Shown in pieces: positions 1-9,208 of a stretch of 64,000 bases of DNA. The translations under genes and the position numbers were made by a program. Numbering within the stretch: position 1 is the stretch's first letter; each line of letters starts with the position of its first letter. This DNA comes from Tindallia magadiensis. GTDB taxonomy: Bacteria; Bacillota; Clostridia; Peptostreptococcales; Tindalliaceae. The DNA lies in contig NZ_FOQA01000002.1 of the NCBI RefSeq assembly GCF_900113635.1, positions 310,001 through 374,000 of the forward strand, read 5' to 3'. The notes beneath the pieces are model-generated. The model did no database searches and was not told the origin of the DNA. It saw only the letters and a program-made list of their open reading frames with translations.

Positions 1-1230
1 ATGGCAGGTCGTGGGACCGATATCTTGCTAGGCGGTAATCCGGAGTTTATGGCAAAAAAAGACTTAAAAGCCAGAGGTTTTGATGAAAATGTGTTAAGCA
101 TGGTGACGGCCTTAACCATTCCGGAAGACGAAGAAGTACAGGAAGCGGCGAGAGAATACGAGCGATTATATGAAAAATACAAGCAAGAAACAGATAGAGA
201 ACAACAGCAAGTAATAGAGGCCGGAGGCCTTCACATTATTGGTACGGAACGGCATGAATCACGTCGGATCGATAATCAGCTGCGTGGTCGTGCTGGTCGT
301 CAGGGCGACCCAGGATCCAGCAGGTTTTTTATCTCCCTGGAAGATGACTTAATGCGTCTTTTCGGTGGTGAACGAATGCAGTCTATGGTAGAAAAGCTGG
401 GAATGGAAGAAGATGTTGCCATTGAACATGCCATGCTTTCAAAATCCATTGAAAATGCGCAGAAAAAAGTAGAAGGAAGAAACTTTGGCATTCGTAAACA
501 TGTGTTGCAGTATGACGATGTGATGAATAAACAGCGTGAAGTTATTTATAATGAACGGCGTAAAGTCCTGGATGGTGAAAGTTTACGAGACCAGGTGATG
601 GCTATGGTAGAAACCATTATTGATACCAGTATTGAACTATATACGGCAAATAGCCAGTACCCGGAAGAGTGGGATCTGGTGTCACTGGAAAAACTACTAC
701 AGCAGAAATTTGGTTTGAAAGACTTCTTCCCTCAAAACGATGTAGAAAGCCTTACCAAAGAGGGTTTGAAGGAAGCCATTGTGGAGAAATGCAAAGCACA
801 GTATGAAATGAAAGAATCAGAAATTGAAGAGGAACGAATGAGGGAAATTGAACGCGTCATAATGCTGCGGGTAGTAGATACCAAATGGATGGATCATATT
901 GATGCGATGGATCAGTTAAAGCAAGGGATTTCCCTTCGTGCTATTGGGCAGGTAGATCCAGTGAGGGCCTACCAGACAGAAGGCTTTGATATGTTCCAGG
1001 AAATGATCCAAAACATTCAGGAAGATACAGTGAAATATTTATTTCATCTGGAAAAAGACAGTCAGGTAGAGAGAAAAGCGGTAGTGAGAGTAAATCCACC
1101 AGTTGGTGCTAATGGAGCTCCTGCTGGAGGTGGCAAACCTCAGCCAGTAAAAAGTGAAAAAACTCCAGGAAGAAACGATCCTTGTTCTTGTGGCAGTGGG
1201 AAAAAATATAAAAAATGTTGTGGGGCATAA
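1..1230 (+). CDS. secA: SecA preprotein translocase ATPase, C-terminal part (5' truncated by the window)
   Basis: SecA drives secreted proteins through SecYEG by ATP hydrolysis at the cytoplasmic membrane. The visible part begins inside the second nucleotide-binding domain: the first residues are the MAGRGTDI motif, so the ATG at base 1 is internal and not a start. The RGRAGRQGDPG motif VI follows near residues 95-105, then the helical scaffold and wing regions. The end carries the zinc-binding SEC-C tail with CSCGSGKKYKKCC, which in this family binds SecB or ribosomes. prfB follows after 57 bases, a secA-prfB order common in Firmicutes. Nothing in the visible part looks damaged. Confidence 0.97.
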   Translation: MAGRGTDILLGGNPEFMAKKDLKARGFDENVLSMVTALTIPEDEEVQEAAREYERLYEKYKQETDREQQQVIEAGGLHIIGTERHESRRIDNQLRGRAGRQGDPGSSRFFISLEDDLMRLFGGERMQSMVEKLGMEEDVAIEHAMLSKSIENAQKKVEGRNFGIRKHVLQYDDVMNKQREVIYNERRKVLDGESLRDQVMAMVETIIDTSIELYTANSQYPEEWDLVSLEKLLQQKFGLKDFFPQNDVESLTKEGLKEAIVEKCKAQYEMKESEIEEERMREIERVIMLRVVDTKWMDHIDAMDQLKQGISLRAIGQVDPVRAYQTEGFDMFQEMIQNIQEDTVKYLFHLEKDSQVERKAVVRVNPPVGANGAPAGGGKPQPVKSEKTPGRNDPCSCGSGKKYKKCCGA

Positions 1231-1287
1231 GAGAAATCCAACCTCATTGCACTTGTTAAAAGATAACAAGAAAGGGCTGAAAGACAA

Positions 1288-2398
1288 ATGCTTAATTTAG
1301 ACAATTATCGTCAGGAAGTGATGGAACTGGAGGAGAAGATTAAAGAAATGGGGACTTCTCTTTGACGTATCCCTACTGGAAAAACAAATAGAAGAACTAG
1401 AACTCAAAATGAGCGAACCGGGGTTTTGGGATGATCAGGAATGCGCTCAGGAAATGTTGAAAAAAAGTAAGCAGCTAAAAGATAAGGTGGAAGAATACCA
1501 TTCTCTGGAAAGTCAGCATGAAGAACTAACAACCATGATGTATTTTTTGGAAGAAGGAGAAAGTGAGTTCGAGAAGGACTTTACTAAAGGTTTGGAAAAA
1601 GTAAAAGAGAAATTAGAATTGATGGAACTGCGCACTTTATTGAATGAAGAATATGATCATCTGAACTGTGTGGTAGCGATTCATGCAGGAACAGGCGGAT
1701 TAGATGCTCAGGACTGGGCGGAAATGCTTTACCGGATGTATACGAGATGGTCAGAATCTAAAGGGTTTGGGCTGGAAATATTTGATCAGCAATCAGATCC
1801 GGAAGGCGGGATAAAAAGTGTTGCCTTTCTTGTTAAAGGTGAAAATGCTTATGGATATCTGAAAGCAGAAAAAGGAGTTCATCGCCTGGTGAGAATCTCT
1901 CCCTTCGATTCTTCCGGAAAACGACATACCTCCTTTGCTTCTGTAGACATAACGCCGGAAATTGATGATACAGTGGAAGTGGAAATAAAGTCTACGGACC
2001 TTCGTATTGATACCTATCGTTCCAGTGGTGCCGGTGGGCAGCATGTCAACAAAACAGATTCGGCTGTCAGAATAACTCATTTACCAACGGGTCTAGTGGT
2101 ACAGTGCCAAAACCAGCGTTCTCAGCATAGCAACAGAGAGGCGGCGATGAAAGTCTTAAAAGGAAAGCTGTTGGAGCTGAAAAGAGAAGAAAATAAAGAA
2201 AGAATTGATGAACTGCAGGGAGAGTATAACCAGATTGCCTGGGGAAGTCAGATTCGTTCCTATGTTTTCCATCCATACAATATGGTGAAAGATCATCGAA
2301 CCAACGTCGAAGTAGGGAATGTTCAAGGCGTCATGGATGGAGATCTGGATGGTTTTATTTATGGATACTTGCAGCAAAAGGCGCTAAAAGGCAGTTGA
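1288..2398 (+). CDS. prfB: Peptide chain release factor 2, expressed by programmed +1 frameshift
   Basis: RF2 recognises UGA and UAA and triggers peptide release on the ribosome. The gene is split: an ATG at 1288 after AAAGGG reads 25 codons to a UGA at 1363-1365, and the rest is read in the +1 frame from 1364. Joined, the product is 369 residues, the usual RF2 length. The SPF stop-codon recognition motif and the catalytic GGQ motif (SGAGGQHVN) are both present. The ATG at 1409 is internal and should not be taken as the start. Low RF2 should slow reading of the in-frame UGA and raise frameshifting, the known autoregulatory loop. A terminator hairpin follows at 2442. Confidence 0.97.
1354..1366 (+). 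promoter_or_regulatory. prfB programmed +1 frameshift site (CTT TGA C)
   Basis: The slippery codon CTT (1360-1362) is followed by the stop TGA and C (1363-1366), the canonical RF2 CUUUGAC site. A Shine-Dalgarno-like GGGG lies at 1350-1353, six bases before CTT; the classical element sits three bases before it, so the stimulator here is further off and shorter than usual. Confidence 0.93.
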
Positions 2399-2441
2399 AA
2401 ATCAGTTAACAGTTAAAAAGTGACAGATGGAAAGTGAAAAA

Positions 2442-2478
2442 GGGTACTGATGACGAAGAAATCATCAGTACCCTTCTT
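2442..2478. terminator. Bidirectional intrinsic terminator between prfB and yaaR
   Basis: A perfect 12-bp stem (2442-2453 with 2462-2473) closes an 8-base loop. T-rich tracts stand on both sides (TTCTTTT on the plus strand, CTTTTT on the minus strand), so it can end both convergent genes. Confidence 0.88.
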
Positions 2479-2928
2479 TTACATCATAATATCCATCAGC
2501 ATTCCTCGAATATCATCCAAACGTTTCAAAACAGAAATACGGTCAGCTTCCTGGTTGATAAATTCCTTGGTCAGATGATCCAGTTCCCGATCCACATTTT
2601 TGACAATTGCATAGACTCGATGACGGCCACGTCGGTCCAAAAAGTTTTGCTTTGAAAATTGATGGGAATTTTTCGTGGCAACATCAAGAAATTCTCGCAC
2701 CAATTTTTTATAATGAATCACATCATCTAAGTAGAGCCGTTCAGAAATTTTATCAGCCTGTTTGCTGATTTTTCCATAAAGTCCCTGCAGATGATCTCTT
2801 ACCTCATCTGACTTAACACGACTTAACTGATCCATAAAATTCGCCTGATCAGGTTTTAGTACCTGAGGCGCTGATTCCTGTTTTTGTGCCGGCTCTGGCG
2901 ATAATATACCTTCTACTCTATTTAACAT
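2479..2928 (-). CDS. yaaR: YaaR family protein (DUF327)
   Basis: A 149-residue cytoplasmic helical protein of the YaaR/DUF327 family, whose biochemical role is not established. The family signature is clear in the second half: YLDDVIHYKKLVREFL, an RGRHRVYAIVKNVD stretch, and a C-terminal RLDDIRGMLMDI. The start chosen is the ATG at 2928, which has GGAG at 2937-2940 with 7-8 bases spacing; the GTG nine bases further out would sit directly on that ribosome site. It is convergent with prfB, with a shared terminator. A sigma-D-like promoter upstream, next to chemotaxis and flagellar genes, hints that it belongs to the motility regulon; this is inference. Confidence 0.9.
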   Translation of the reverse strand: MLNRVEGILSPEPAQKQESAPQVLKPDQANFMDQLSRVKSDEVRDHLQGLYGKISKQADKISERLYLDDVIHYKKLVREFLDVATKNSHQFSKQNFLDRRGRHRVYAIVKNVDRELDHLTKEFINQEADRISVLKRLDDIRGMLMDIMM

Positions 2929-2997
2929 GATTATCACTCCAACATCAGAAAAATGACATACAAAACGAACATACGATGAGACTACTTCTCATTATAA

Positions 2998-3024
2998 CTA
3001 TCGGCATTTATAAAGATTTCTTAA
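2998..3024 (-). promoter_or_regulatory. Candidate sigma-D promoter for yaaR
   Basis: On the minus strand TTAA (3024-3021) is followed after 15 bases by GCCGATAG (3005-2998), close to the sigma-28/sigma-D consensus TAAA-N15-GCCGATAA. The -10 matches seven of eight positions; the -35 is weaker. It lies about 70 bases before the yaaR start. Confidence 0.42.
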
Positions 3025-3112
3025 ATCATACCATAGAATTCAACGAAGCAACATCCCTCTTTCCATAATTATCGGAGAGACAACCTTCTTAGAGGTGCGT
3101 CAGCAGAAGAAT

Positions 3113-3198
3113 AAAGGGTATTAACAAAGTAAGAAACTACCCTTTAATCAATCATAGGTCGTGTTTTGATTACAGGAAAGAAAAGGGTAGAGTTTTTT
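3113..3198 (+). promoter_or_regulatory. Attenuator-like leader before the chemoreceptor gene (mutually exclusive stems)
   Basis: AAAGGGTA at 3113-3120 can pair with TACCCTTT at 3138-3145. The same TACCCTTT, extended as CTACCCTTTAATCAA (3137-3151), can instead pair with TTGATT (3166-3171) and AAAGGGTAG (3182-3190), which is followed by six T (3193-3198). The second fold is an intrinsic terminator and the first would block it. The ribosome site starts only eight bases later, at 3206. No known aptamer was recognised upstream. The 280-base spacer 2941-3221 holds no gene. Confidence 0.55.
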
Positions 3199-3221
3199 AT
3201 ATAATGGGAGGGTGTGATGGT

Positions 3222-5249
3222 ATGAAATCAATAAAAATGAAAATGGTCTGTATACTAACGGTGGTGATTTTACTTTTCAGTGTTACCTTATCCTTTATTT
3301 CCATTAATACGGCCAGTAATGCTGTGTTAGGAGAAGCGATCCAAGGTCTTCGAACGCAAGCTCAAGAGGCAGCTGTGATTGCCGAAGTAAGCATTGATAG
3401 ACAATTTGTGTTTCTGGAAGGGCTAGGAAAGATTCAACGCTTAAGTGATCCTTTAGCTGATTTAGATGAGAAAATGGCTATTTTACAAGCAGAGGCAGAA
3501 GAAAGTCCCTTTATTCGAATAGGGGTAGCCGATCTTAATGGAAATCTTTATTTATCAGATAGTTATGGAATCGGCGGAAATATCGTTGATATTTCTGAAA
3601 GAGAATACTATCATGAATCCTTGGAAGGAAAGAGGGCCATGATGCCACCGGCCGTCAGTGTAAACCCGGATGATGAAGGTGGTGTGGTGATGGTATATTC
3701 TGTACCACTTTATCATCGTAATCGTATCGTAGGAGTCATTGTTGCTGTAGGGGACGGGAATTTTTTAAGTTATATTGTTGACGATATAGGATATGGCGAA
3801 GCCGGCTATGGGTATATCATAGATGAAAATGGGGCTGTCATTGCTCACCATAACCGAGAAATGGTTGTCGATCAGTTTAATCCTATTCGGGCGGCGGAAG
3901 AGGATGAATCCCTAAGGCCTGTAGCACAACTGTTTGAGACAATACTGGCAGAGCGGCAGGGGCACGGGCAATACTTTTTTAATCAGATTGATGTCCATGC
4001 AGGCTTTGAAGAAATACCCGGTACGGAATGGATCATAGCAACCGTTGCAGAAGAAACCGAAATCTTACAAGGAGTCTCCAGGCTTCGAAACACTTTGGTG
4101 ATGACTATGATCGTGATGATAGTCATAGGGGTTGTTGTATCAATTTTGGTTGGAAACTCTTTCTCAAATCCGATTATAGAGATTCAAAAGGTGATTGATC
4201 GTTTAGCTAACTATGATTTAAGTATTGAAAAAGACAGCAAAATACATCGATACCAAAAACAAAAAGATGAAATAGGACAAATGACAGCATCCTTGGCGGT
4301 AATGCAGGAAAATCTGACAAAGCTGGTAAAAGATATAGCAGGTCAGGCTGATAATGTGGCAGCATCTTCGGAAGAATTGACTTCTACTAGTTTAGAAGCA
4401 TCAACAGCAGCAGCGGAAGTAGCGAAGACTATTGAAGAAATTGCAGAAGGTGCTTCAGATCAGGCAAAAGAAACTGAAAAAGGTGCTGAATATGTTAAGA
4501 CTCTTGGTGTTACGATGGAAAAAAATCAAGAGTATATGAAGCAGCTAAATGAATCGGCTGTTCGTGTAGATAATTATAAATCTGAAGGTTTGGAGAAAAT
4601 GAATCATCTGATTGGCAAGTCCGGTGAAACAAAAGAAGGAATTAAGGAAATTCAATCCGTCATGAATGAGACACAGGAAAGCACCTCTCAAATTGAGCAA
4701 GCCAGTGTAATGATAAAGAGTATTGCAGAACAAACCAATCTTCTGGCACTTAATGCAGCCATTGAAGCTGCCAGAGCAGGGGAAGCTGGCAAGGGATTTG
4801 CTGTTGTAGCTGATGAAATACGAAAGCTGGCAGAGCAATCCAATCATTTTACGGATGAAATTGCAAAAGTTATTTCTAACCTGACAGAAAAGGTAGAAAA
4901 AGCCGCATCTAATGTGCAAACCGTAGGATCAGTAATCGAAGAGCAAAATACCAGCGTAGAAGACACCACGGAGAAATTTAATGGTATTGCGGAAGCCATC
5001 GAAACAATGCAACATATATTAGGAAACCTCAATGATTCAGGAAAAGAAATGGAAGAAAAGAAAAATGAAATTATTTCGATGATCGAAAATCTGGCAGCTA
5101 TATCAGAAGAAAATGCGGCTGGAACCCAACAAGCTTCCGCTTCCGTAGAAGAACAAACAGCCGCTATGGATGAAATAGCAAATACTAGTGAAGATCTGGC
5201 AAAACTGGCTCAGGAACTTCAAGAAGCTAGTGCTCAATTTACCTTTTAG
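3222..5249 (+). CDS. Methyl-accepting chemotaxis protein with double-Cache-type sensor
   Basis: A 675-residue transmembrane chemoreceptor that passes extracellular ligand signals to CheA/CheW. The N-terminal membrane helix is at about residues 5-27. A dCache-like periplasmic sensor follows to about 285, then a second membrane helix near 285-310, HAMP to about 365, and the cytoplasmic signalling domain. The hairpin tip is near 500-535, with [19 protein letters not shown] and a [14 protein letters not shown] stretch. There is no CheR/CheB-docking pentapeptide at the C-terminus. The start is the ATG at 3222, with GGGAGGG at 3206-3212; an in-frame ATG at 3204 overlaps that site. A transcription attenuator appears to control it. 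The ligand cannot be told from sequence. Confidence 0.93.
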   Translation: MKSIKMKMVCILTVVILLFSVTLSFISINTASNAVLGEAIQGLRTQAQEAAVIAEVSIDRQFVFLEGLGKIQRLSDPLADLDEKMAILQAEAEESPFIRIGVADLNGNLYLSDSYGIGGNIVDISEREYYHESLEGKRAMMPPAVSVNPDDEGGVVMVYSVPLYHRNRIVGVIVAVGDGNFLSYIVDDIGYGEAGYGYIIDENGAVIAHHNREMVVDQFNPIRAAEEDESLRPVAQLFETILAERQGHGQYFFNQIDVHAGFEEIPGTEWIIATVAEETEILQGVSRLRNTLVMTMIVMIVIGVVVSILVGNSFSNPIIEIQKVIDRLANYDLSIEKDSKIHRYQKQKDEIGQMTASLAVMQENLTKLVKDIAGQADNVAASSEELTSTSLEASTAAAEVAKTIEEIAEGASDQAKETEKGAEYVKTLGVTMEKNQEYMKQLNESAVRVDNYKSEGLEKMNHLIGKSGETKEGIKEIQSVMNETQESTSQIEQASVMIKSIAEQTNLLALNAAIEAARAGEAGKGFAVVADEIRKLAEQSNHFTDEIAKVISNLTEKVEKAASNVQTVGSVIEEQNTSVEDTTEKFNGIAEAIETMQHILGNLNDSGKEMEEKKNEIISMIENLAAISEENAAGTQQASASVEEQTAAMDEIANTSEDLAKLAQELQEASAQFTF

Positions 5250-5293
5250 GAAAGTATGGTGAAAAAACAAGGTTGAGGGAATAAAAATAATTA

Positions 5294-5323
5294 GGAAAGC
5301 GGCGGAGAAATCCGTCGCTTTTC
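5294..5323 (+). terminator. Intrinsic terminator after the chemoreceptor gene
   Basis: A 13-bp stem (5294-5306 with 5311-5323, one G-T pair) closes on a GAAA tetraloop. The T tract is short (TTTTC), so termination may be partial. Confidence 0.7.
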
Positions 5324-5351
5324 TAATGGAAGCTTACTTTGGTAACTCTTC

Positions 5352-5379
5352 TAAAGATTTTTGGCTTTGTAGTCGATAA
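5352..5379 (+). promoter_or_regulatory. Candidate sigma-D promoter for the flagellar FliK-like gene
   Basis: TAAA (5352-5355), 16 bases, then GTCGATAA (5372-5379). This is seven of eight in the -10 and has the same spacing as the flagellin promoter at 9250. It lies 38 bases before the start codon at 5417, ahead of the GGAAGGAG ribosome site. Confidence 0.7.
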
Positions 5380-5416
5380 TATAGCAGAGAGAAAAGATTG
5401 GAAGGAGTAGTAAGCG

Positions 5417-8400
5417 ATGATCTCATCCTTTTTTGATAAAATATCGGTTCCGGTAAAAAGTTTAACCTATGAAAAACCTCAGACACCACAGACTATTACA
5501 GGTGAACTAATGAAAAAACATGGTCGGGAAGTACAGGTGAGGATTTCAGATAGTCGCATCGTAAAAGCCATGCTTCGGCAGGAAATACAGGAAAAACCTG
5601 GAGAAATGGTTAGTATTGATCGGAAGAATATTGAAGAAATGGAAGTCAAAAAGGCAACAGACAAGCAAGTGAAGGAAGCGGAGGGTCAAAAAGGCAAAGG
5701 AGAAACGGATAAAATCCTTGAAAGATTTCAAATAAAAGCAAATCAGGAATCAAGAGAAGCCTTGGAGACATTACAAAAACATGGAGTAGAAATAACTCGT
5801 GGCAATATCATGACCTTTATGACATCAAAACAATTGCTAAGTCAAGTGATGGAAGATTTTAACCCCCAGAAGGCGCTAGCATTAATAGAAAAAAACATCG
5901 ATTTGGATCGCTCTTCTTTGCAGGAACTAGCTCAACTTCTTAAAGAAACTCCGGAAAAAGTGGAAAATTTTTCTTTTTTAAAGTGGTTAGGGCTGAAAAA
6001 AGAAATGACAACAGAAGAAGCGGAGAAAATCTCTCATAAGCTTTATGGCAGTAAAATGGGAAAAGATGTTACAGATACCATTAAAGCCTTAGACCGTATG
6101 GGAGTTAATGTGACAAAAAATCGCATTGATTCAGTGCAACAAATACTGGACAAAGTACATGTACTGAAAGAACTTCGGGAAGAAGTGCTGCTGGAATCTG
6201 TGAAAGGTAAGATAGAACCAACGCTGGACACTTTATACAAGTTAAACAAAGGATTGGCGACAGGTGGATTGCCGAAAGCATCAGAAGAAGGAGAGCAGCG
6301 CATTTTATCCTACCATCGGCAAAGTGCTTCTTCCGCATCAGTAACATCTGCATCAACCCTTTCGGCGGCTGAGCTGGAACGAATGGAGGAAGATATCATC
6401 CGCCAGCTTCGTGCAGAAGGCTTAGAGGTAAATAAAGAACGACTGGCTACAGCAAAAACCTTTCTGAAGAATAATATTCCGGTGACGGCAGAAAATATTC
6501 AACGGATGGAAGCCTTAAAAGAAGCTGTTCAGCTTGTGACAGATAAATTAGATCCGGAGAAAGTGGCAGCGATGCAAAAGGCTGGCATTAATGCTGAAAA
6601 AACCGATGTCACCGAAATTGCCAGATGGTTACAGGAATATGAAAATCGATCTGGTGAACAGAATCCTGAAACGTCTAGAGACACGAATATTGAAGCTCGT
6701 CCAGAGGAAGATTCCATCCAGAAAATGACCGGCAAGGAAAGAGAAGAAACACTGAAAAATCTGGAACGGCAAATGGAGAAATTAGGAAAACTGGACGAAA
6801 AGCAACTCCTAAAACTGGTGAAACAAGGGGGAGATCTGAAGCTAAGCCATCTGGCACCAATAGCGGAAAAAGTGACGATCACTCATTTAAGCCAGGCAGA
6901 TCAGCAAGTGCTGAAAATGGCAGAGCTTCTCGGTAGACTCAGCGACTTCAGTCTGGAAGCGGCAGCTCATCATCAACGGCAGCAGGCACCGATAACCCTA
7001 GAAAGCCTAGTACAGAGTCAGCAGCTGGTTACGGAAAATCCAGAAAAAGCTCTGCCACCGGAAAGTCGAACACCAGAGGGAGCTGAAAAAGCTCAACAAG
7101 CTATGGAGACTTACCTGGTGCAAAGAGGAGCCAGCCCTCATGCACTTCAACAACATACAGATTTTGAGGCGGCAAGAGCCCTTAGTTTACAGCAGCTGCC
7201 TTTGACGGAAGAACGGATCACTCAGCTTTATGACCTAAGAGGTGCGGTGGAAAACCTGCAGCAAAATACGACGGTGGAGGATGCTCAACGAATGGATCCA
7301 CTTTCCCTTGGTAAAGTACCGGCAAGCCTGGGGCAGGTAATAGAACGGATGGAAATTGTAAATACCTTGCAGCAAATCCAGCCAGAAACTTTGGCTTTTC
7401 ATGAAAAGCAGAACCTGCCTATGACGGTAGAAACTCTGGAATTGACCCAACAGTGGATCAAGGGAGAAATAACCGAAGCAACCTACCGAAAAGAAATGAA
7501 CACAATGCTTGCTGACATGAAACCAGCAGCAGACAAGCTACCAGAAGCCATCGCAAAACCCCGGGAAGTACCGGCAGGGATGGATACCCTTATCAACCGT
7601 CATCTTCAAGAAATGATGCCACATCTGGGAAGGGACAGCGAAGAAATGATCTTGGCAAAACAGGCAGCCAGAGCCTTAATGGTGAATGAAACGCCTTTGA
7701 GTCGAGAAAACATTCAACAAATGATGCAGAACCTCAAACAACAGGAAATTATCCAGACCAACAGCTCGCAAGTGGTGAGAGAAGTACCGGAAGCCATCGA
7801 CCGTCAGACAAGCATCAGTCAACTGAGCCAGATGATACGGCAGATGGGGGAAGCACCAGGAACAGCGGAAGCCAGGTCAGTTATGACACCCGGAGAAGCT
7901 GATCCCGGAACAAGTCGAAACCATGAGTTGCAGTCGAGGAACATAACACCAGAACAAATGGAACGGCTTAACCAGAACATGACGGCTCTGAAAGCTCTGG
8001 CATCGGATGAAAGTCGACAGGACAGCGTATTGTCCCTTATGGTTAAAAACGCAATGCCGGTTAATCTGGAAGAAGTGAGGCACACCGGCTTGTTTTTACA
8101 AAACAAAAACCAGATTGGTCAATTGTTGGGAGAATTGACGGAAAGACTGCTTCAATACTCAGATAAGCCGGAGCATCCGGTAAGGCAAGCGGCTTTACAA
8201 CTCCAAGAGCTAATGCAGGAAGCGGGTAATTCACTTCGGAGAGGACAGCCGCCAGCACCGGATTTATATCGTCAGATAGGAAATGTACTGCAGGGAGCCG
8301 AGCAGGAAATGGCACAAATGAGTTCCGGTGATCGAGAAAGCTTCGGTAGATCAGCGGAACAGCTAATGAATGCCCTACAACTTCAAAGCCAACTTAATAG

Positions 8401-8791
8401 GGAAGACGCTGTATACCAGTTACCTTTTATGATGAATGGCGAAGCCAAAAACTTGCAAATGTTTTTTATGAATGATCAAAAAGGGAAAAAGATTGATCCC
8501 AAGGATATGTCCGTACTCTTTAATTTTGAAACTTCTCATTTAGGAAACTTAAACATATTTGTTGGCGTCAAATACAAAAAAATTGTGATGAAAATGGGTG
8601 TGGAAAAAGAAGAAGATCGTCAGTGGATGGAAAATTTCTCGGAAAAGCTGCATGAAACCATGGAAGAACTGGGCTATGAGATAAAAGATTTTTCTTTCCG
8701 TGTAGAAGAAGAGCAGCACACCTTATCTTTGGCCGATGAAGTACAGAAATTTCGCGGATTGAGAAGCAGTCTTCTTGATTTACAAATCTAG
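5417..8791 (+). CDS. Very large FliK-like flagellar protein (YlqG position, DUF6240-like repeats)
   Basis: An 1124-residue, probably cytoplasmic or exported protein with no signal peptide or membrane helix. The last 120 residues (about 1000-1124) resemble the C-terminal domain of hook-length control protein FliK: a conserved beta/alpha region around GNLNIFVGVKYKKIVMKMGV and a final amphipathic segment. The long middle is made of recurring helical modules, each opening with a motif like xxIPVTxENI (for example HGVEITRGNI, NNIPVTAENI, QNLPMTVETL, NETPLSRENI, NAMPVNLEEV), about eight copies. The next gene encodes an FlhB C-terminal-domain protein, the same pair as ylqG-ylqH of Bacillus. Role in export-substrate switching or filament-length control is inferred. 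Start ATG with AGGAG nine bases upstream. Confidence 0.72.
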   Translation: MISSFFDKISVPVKSLTYEKPQTPQTITGELMKKHGREVQVRISDSRIVKAMLRQEIQEKPGEMVSIDRKNIEEMEVKKATDKQVKEAEGQKGKGETDKILERFQIKANQESREALETLQKHGVEITRGNIMTFMTSKQLLSQVMEDFNPQKALALIEKNIDLDRSSLQELAQLLKETPEKVENFSFLKWLGLKKEMTTEEAEKISHKLYGSKMGKDVTDTIKALDRMGVNVTKNRIDSVQQILDKVHVLKELREEVLLESVKGKIEPTLDTLYKLNKGLATGGLPKASEEGEQRILSYHRQSASSASVTSASTLSAAELERMEEDIIRQLRAEGLEVNKERLATAKTFLKNNIPVTAENIQRMEALKEAVQLVTDKLDPEKVAAMQKAGINAEKTDVTEIARWLQEYENRSGEQNPETSRDTNIEARPEEDSIQKMTGKEREETLKNLERQMEKLGKLDEKQLLKLVKQGGDLKLSHLAPIAEKVTITHLSQADQQVLKMAELLGRLSDFSLEAAAHHQRQQAPITLESLVQSQQLVTENPEKALPPESRTPEGAEKAQQAMETYLVQRGASPHALQQHTDFEAARALSLQQLPLTEERITQLYDLRGAVENLQQNTTVEDAQRMDPLSLGKVPASLGQVIERMEIVNTLQQIQPETLAFHEKQNLPMTVETLELTQQWIKGEITEATYRKEMNTMLADMKPAADKLPEAIAKPREVPAGMDTLINRHLQEMMPHLGRDSEEMILAKQAARALMVNETPLSRENIQQMMQNLKQQEIIQTNSSQVVREVPEAIDRQTSISQLSQMIRQMGEAPGTAEARSVMTPGEADPGTSRNHELQSRNITPEQMERLNQNMTALKALASDESRQDSVLSLMVKNAMPVNLEEVRHTGLFLQNKNQIGQLLGELTERLLQYSDKPEHPVRQAALQLQELMQEAGNSLRRGQPPAPDLYRQIGNVLQGAEQEMAQMSSGDRESFGRSAEQLMNALQLQSQLNREDAVYQLPFMMNGEAKNLQMFFMNDQKGKKIDPKDMSVLFNFETSHLGNLNIFVGVKYKKIVMKMGVEKEEDRQWMENFSEKLHETMEELGYEIKDFSFRVEEEQHTLSLADEVQKFRGLRSSLLDLQI

Positions 8792-8809
8792 AGGGTAATG
8801 GATAATTAA

Positions 8810-8832
8810 GTTCAAAAGATCAAAGTCAAAAG
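8810..8832 (+). repeat. 23-bp perfect direct repeat, copy 1
   Basis: The 23 bases starting GTTCAAAAGATCAAAG are identical to 9186-9208, one copy on each side of the flhB-like gene. Similarity continues loosely into a CCACGAAGG-type stretch. Confidence 0.85.
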
Positions 8833-8874
8833 AGATTACCCACGAAGGTTGCGAAGGAAAGAGGAGGAATAGCC

Positions 8875-9168
8875 TTGGACGAAAAAATAAAAAGAAAACG
8901 TGCGGTTGCCCTGGGCTATGACCTTCAAAAAGACTTTGCCCCTAAAATCATGGCAAAGGGACAAGGGCTTGTTGCCGATAATATGATACAAAAGGCTCAG
9001 GAAAATGATGTGGTCGTCTACGAAGATGAGAGGCTGGTGAAAGAATTGCTTCAGTTTGAAATTGGGACAGAGATTCCAGAGGAGTTATACGAAATTGTAG
9101 CTCAGGTACTGGTATTTGTAGAATCTGTGGATCAAGAAAAAGGGAAATTCAGTGACTTGAAAAAATAA
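8875..9168 (+). CDS. FlhB C-terminal-domain protein (YlqH/EscU-like export switch homologue)
   Basis: A 97-residue protein matching only the cytoplasmic C-terminal domain of FlhB, the flagellar type III export switch. It starts almost exactly where FlhB cleaves itself: residues 9-16 (KRAVALGY) align with the segment after the NPTH site, but NPTH itself is absent. The EIGTEIPEELYEIVAQVL signature is well kept. Start is TTG at 8875, chosen for GAGGAGG at 8861-8867 with seven bases spacing. It follows the FliK-like gene by 83 bases. Stand-alone copies of this domain (YlqH) are known in Firmicutes; their exact role in export remains unclear. Confidence 0.88.
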   Translation: MDEKIKRKRAVALGYDLQKDFAPKIMAKGQGLVADNMIQKAQENDVVVYEDERLVKELLQFEIGTEIPEELYEIVAQVLVFVESVDQEKGKFSDLKK

Positions 9169-9185
9169 GAAACAAATGGAAGTAC

Positions 9186-9208
9186 GTTCAAAAGATCAAA
9201 GTCAAAAG
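9186..9208 (+). repeat. 23-bp perfect direct repeat, copy 2
   Basis: Identical to 8810-8832. It is followed by a degenerate CCACAAAGGACACAAAGG stretch (about 9214-9240), a simple-sequence type found in spacers of many bacterial genomes. Confidence 0.85.

Noticed and set aside
1-3. ATG at base 1 as the secA start
   Set aside because: It encodes the Met of the internal MAGRGTDI motif; the gene begins outside the window.
2941-3112. c-di-GMP riboswitch upstream of the chemoreceptor
   Set aside because: Neither the class I GEMM core nor the class II pseudoknot segments could be found by eye, although the terminator/antiterminator layout invites the idea.
3200-3205. TATAAT before the chemoreceptor as a sigma-A -10
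   Set aside because: Transcription would begin inside the ribosome site (3206-3212), leaving no leader, and no -35 is seen at the right distance.
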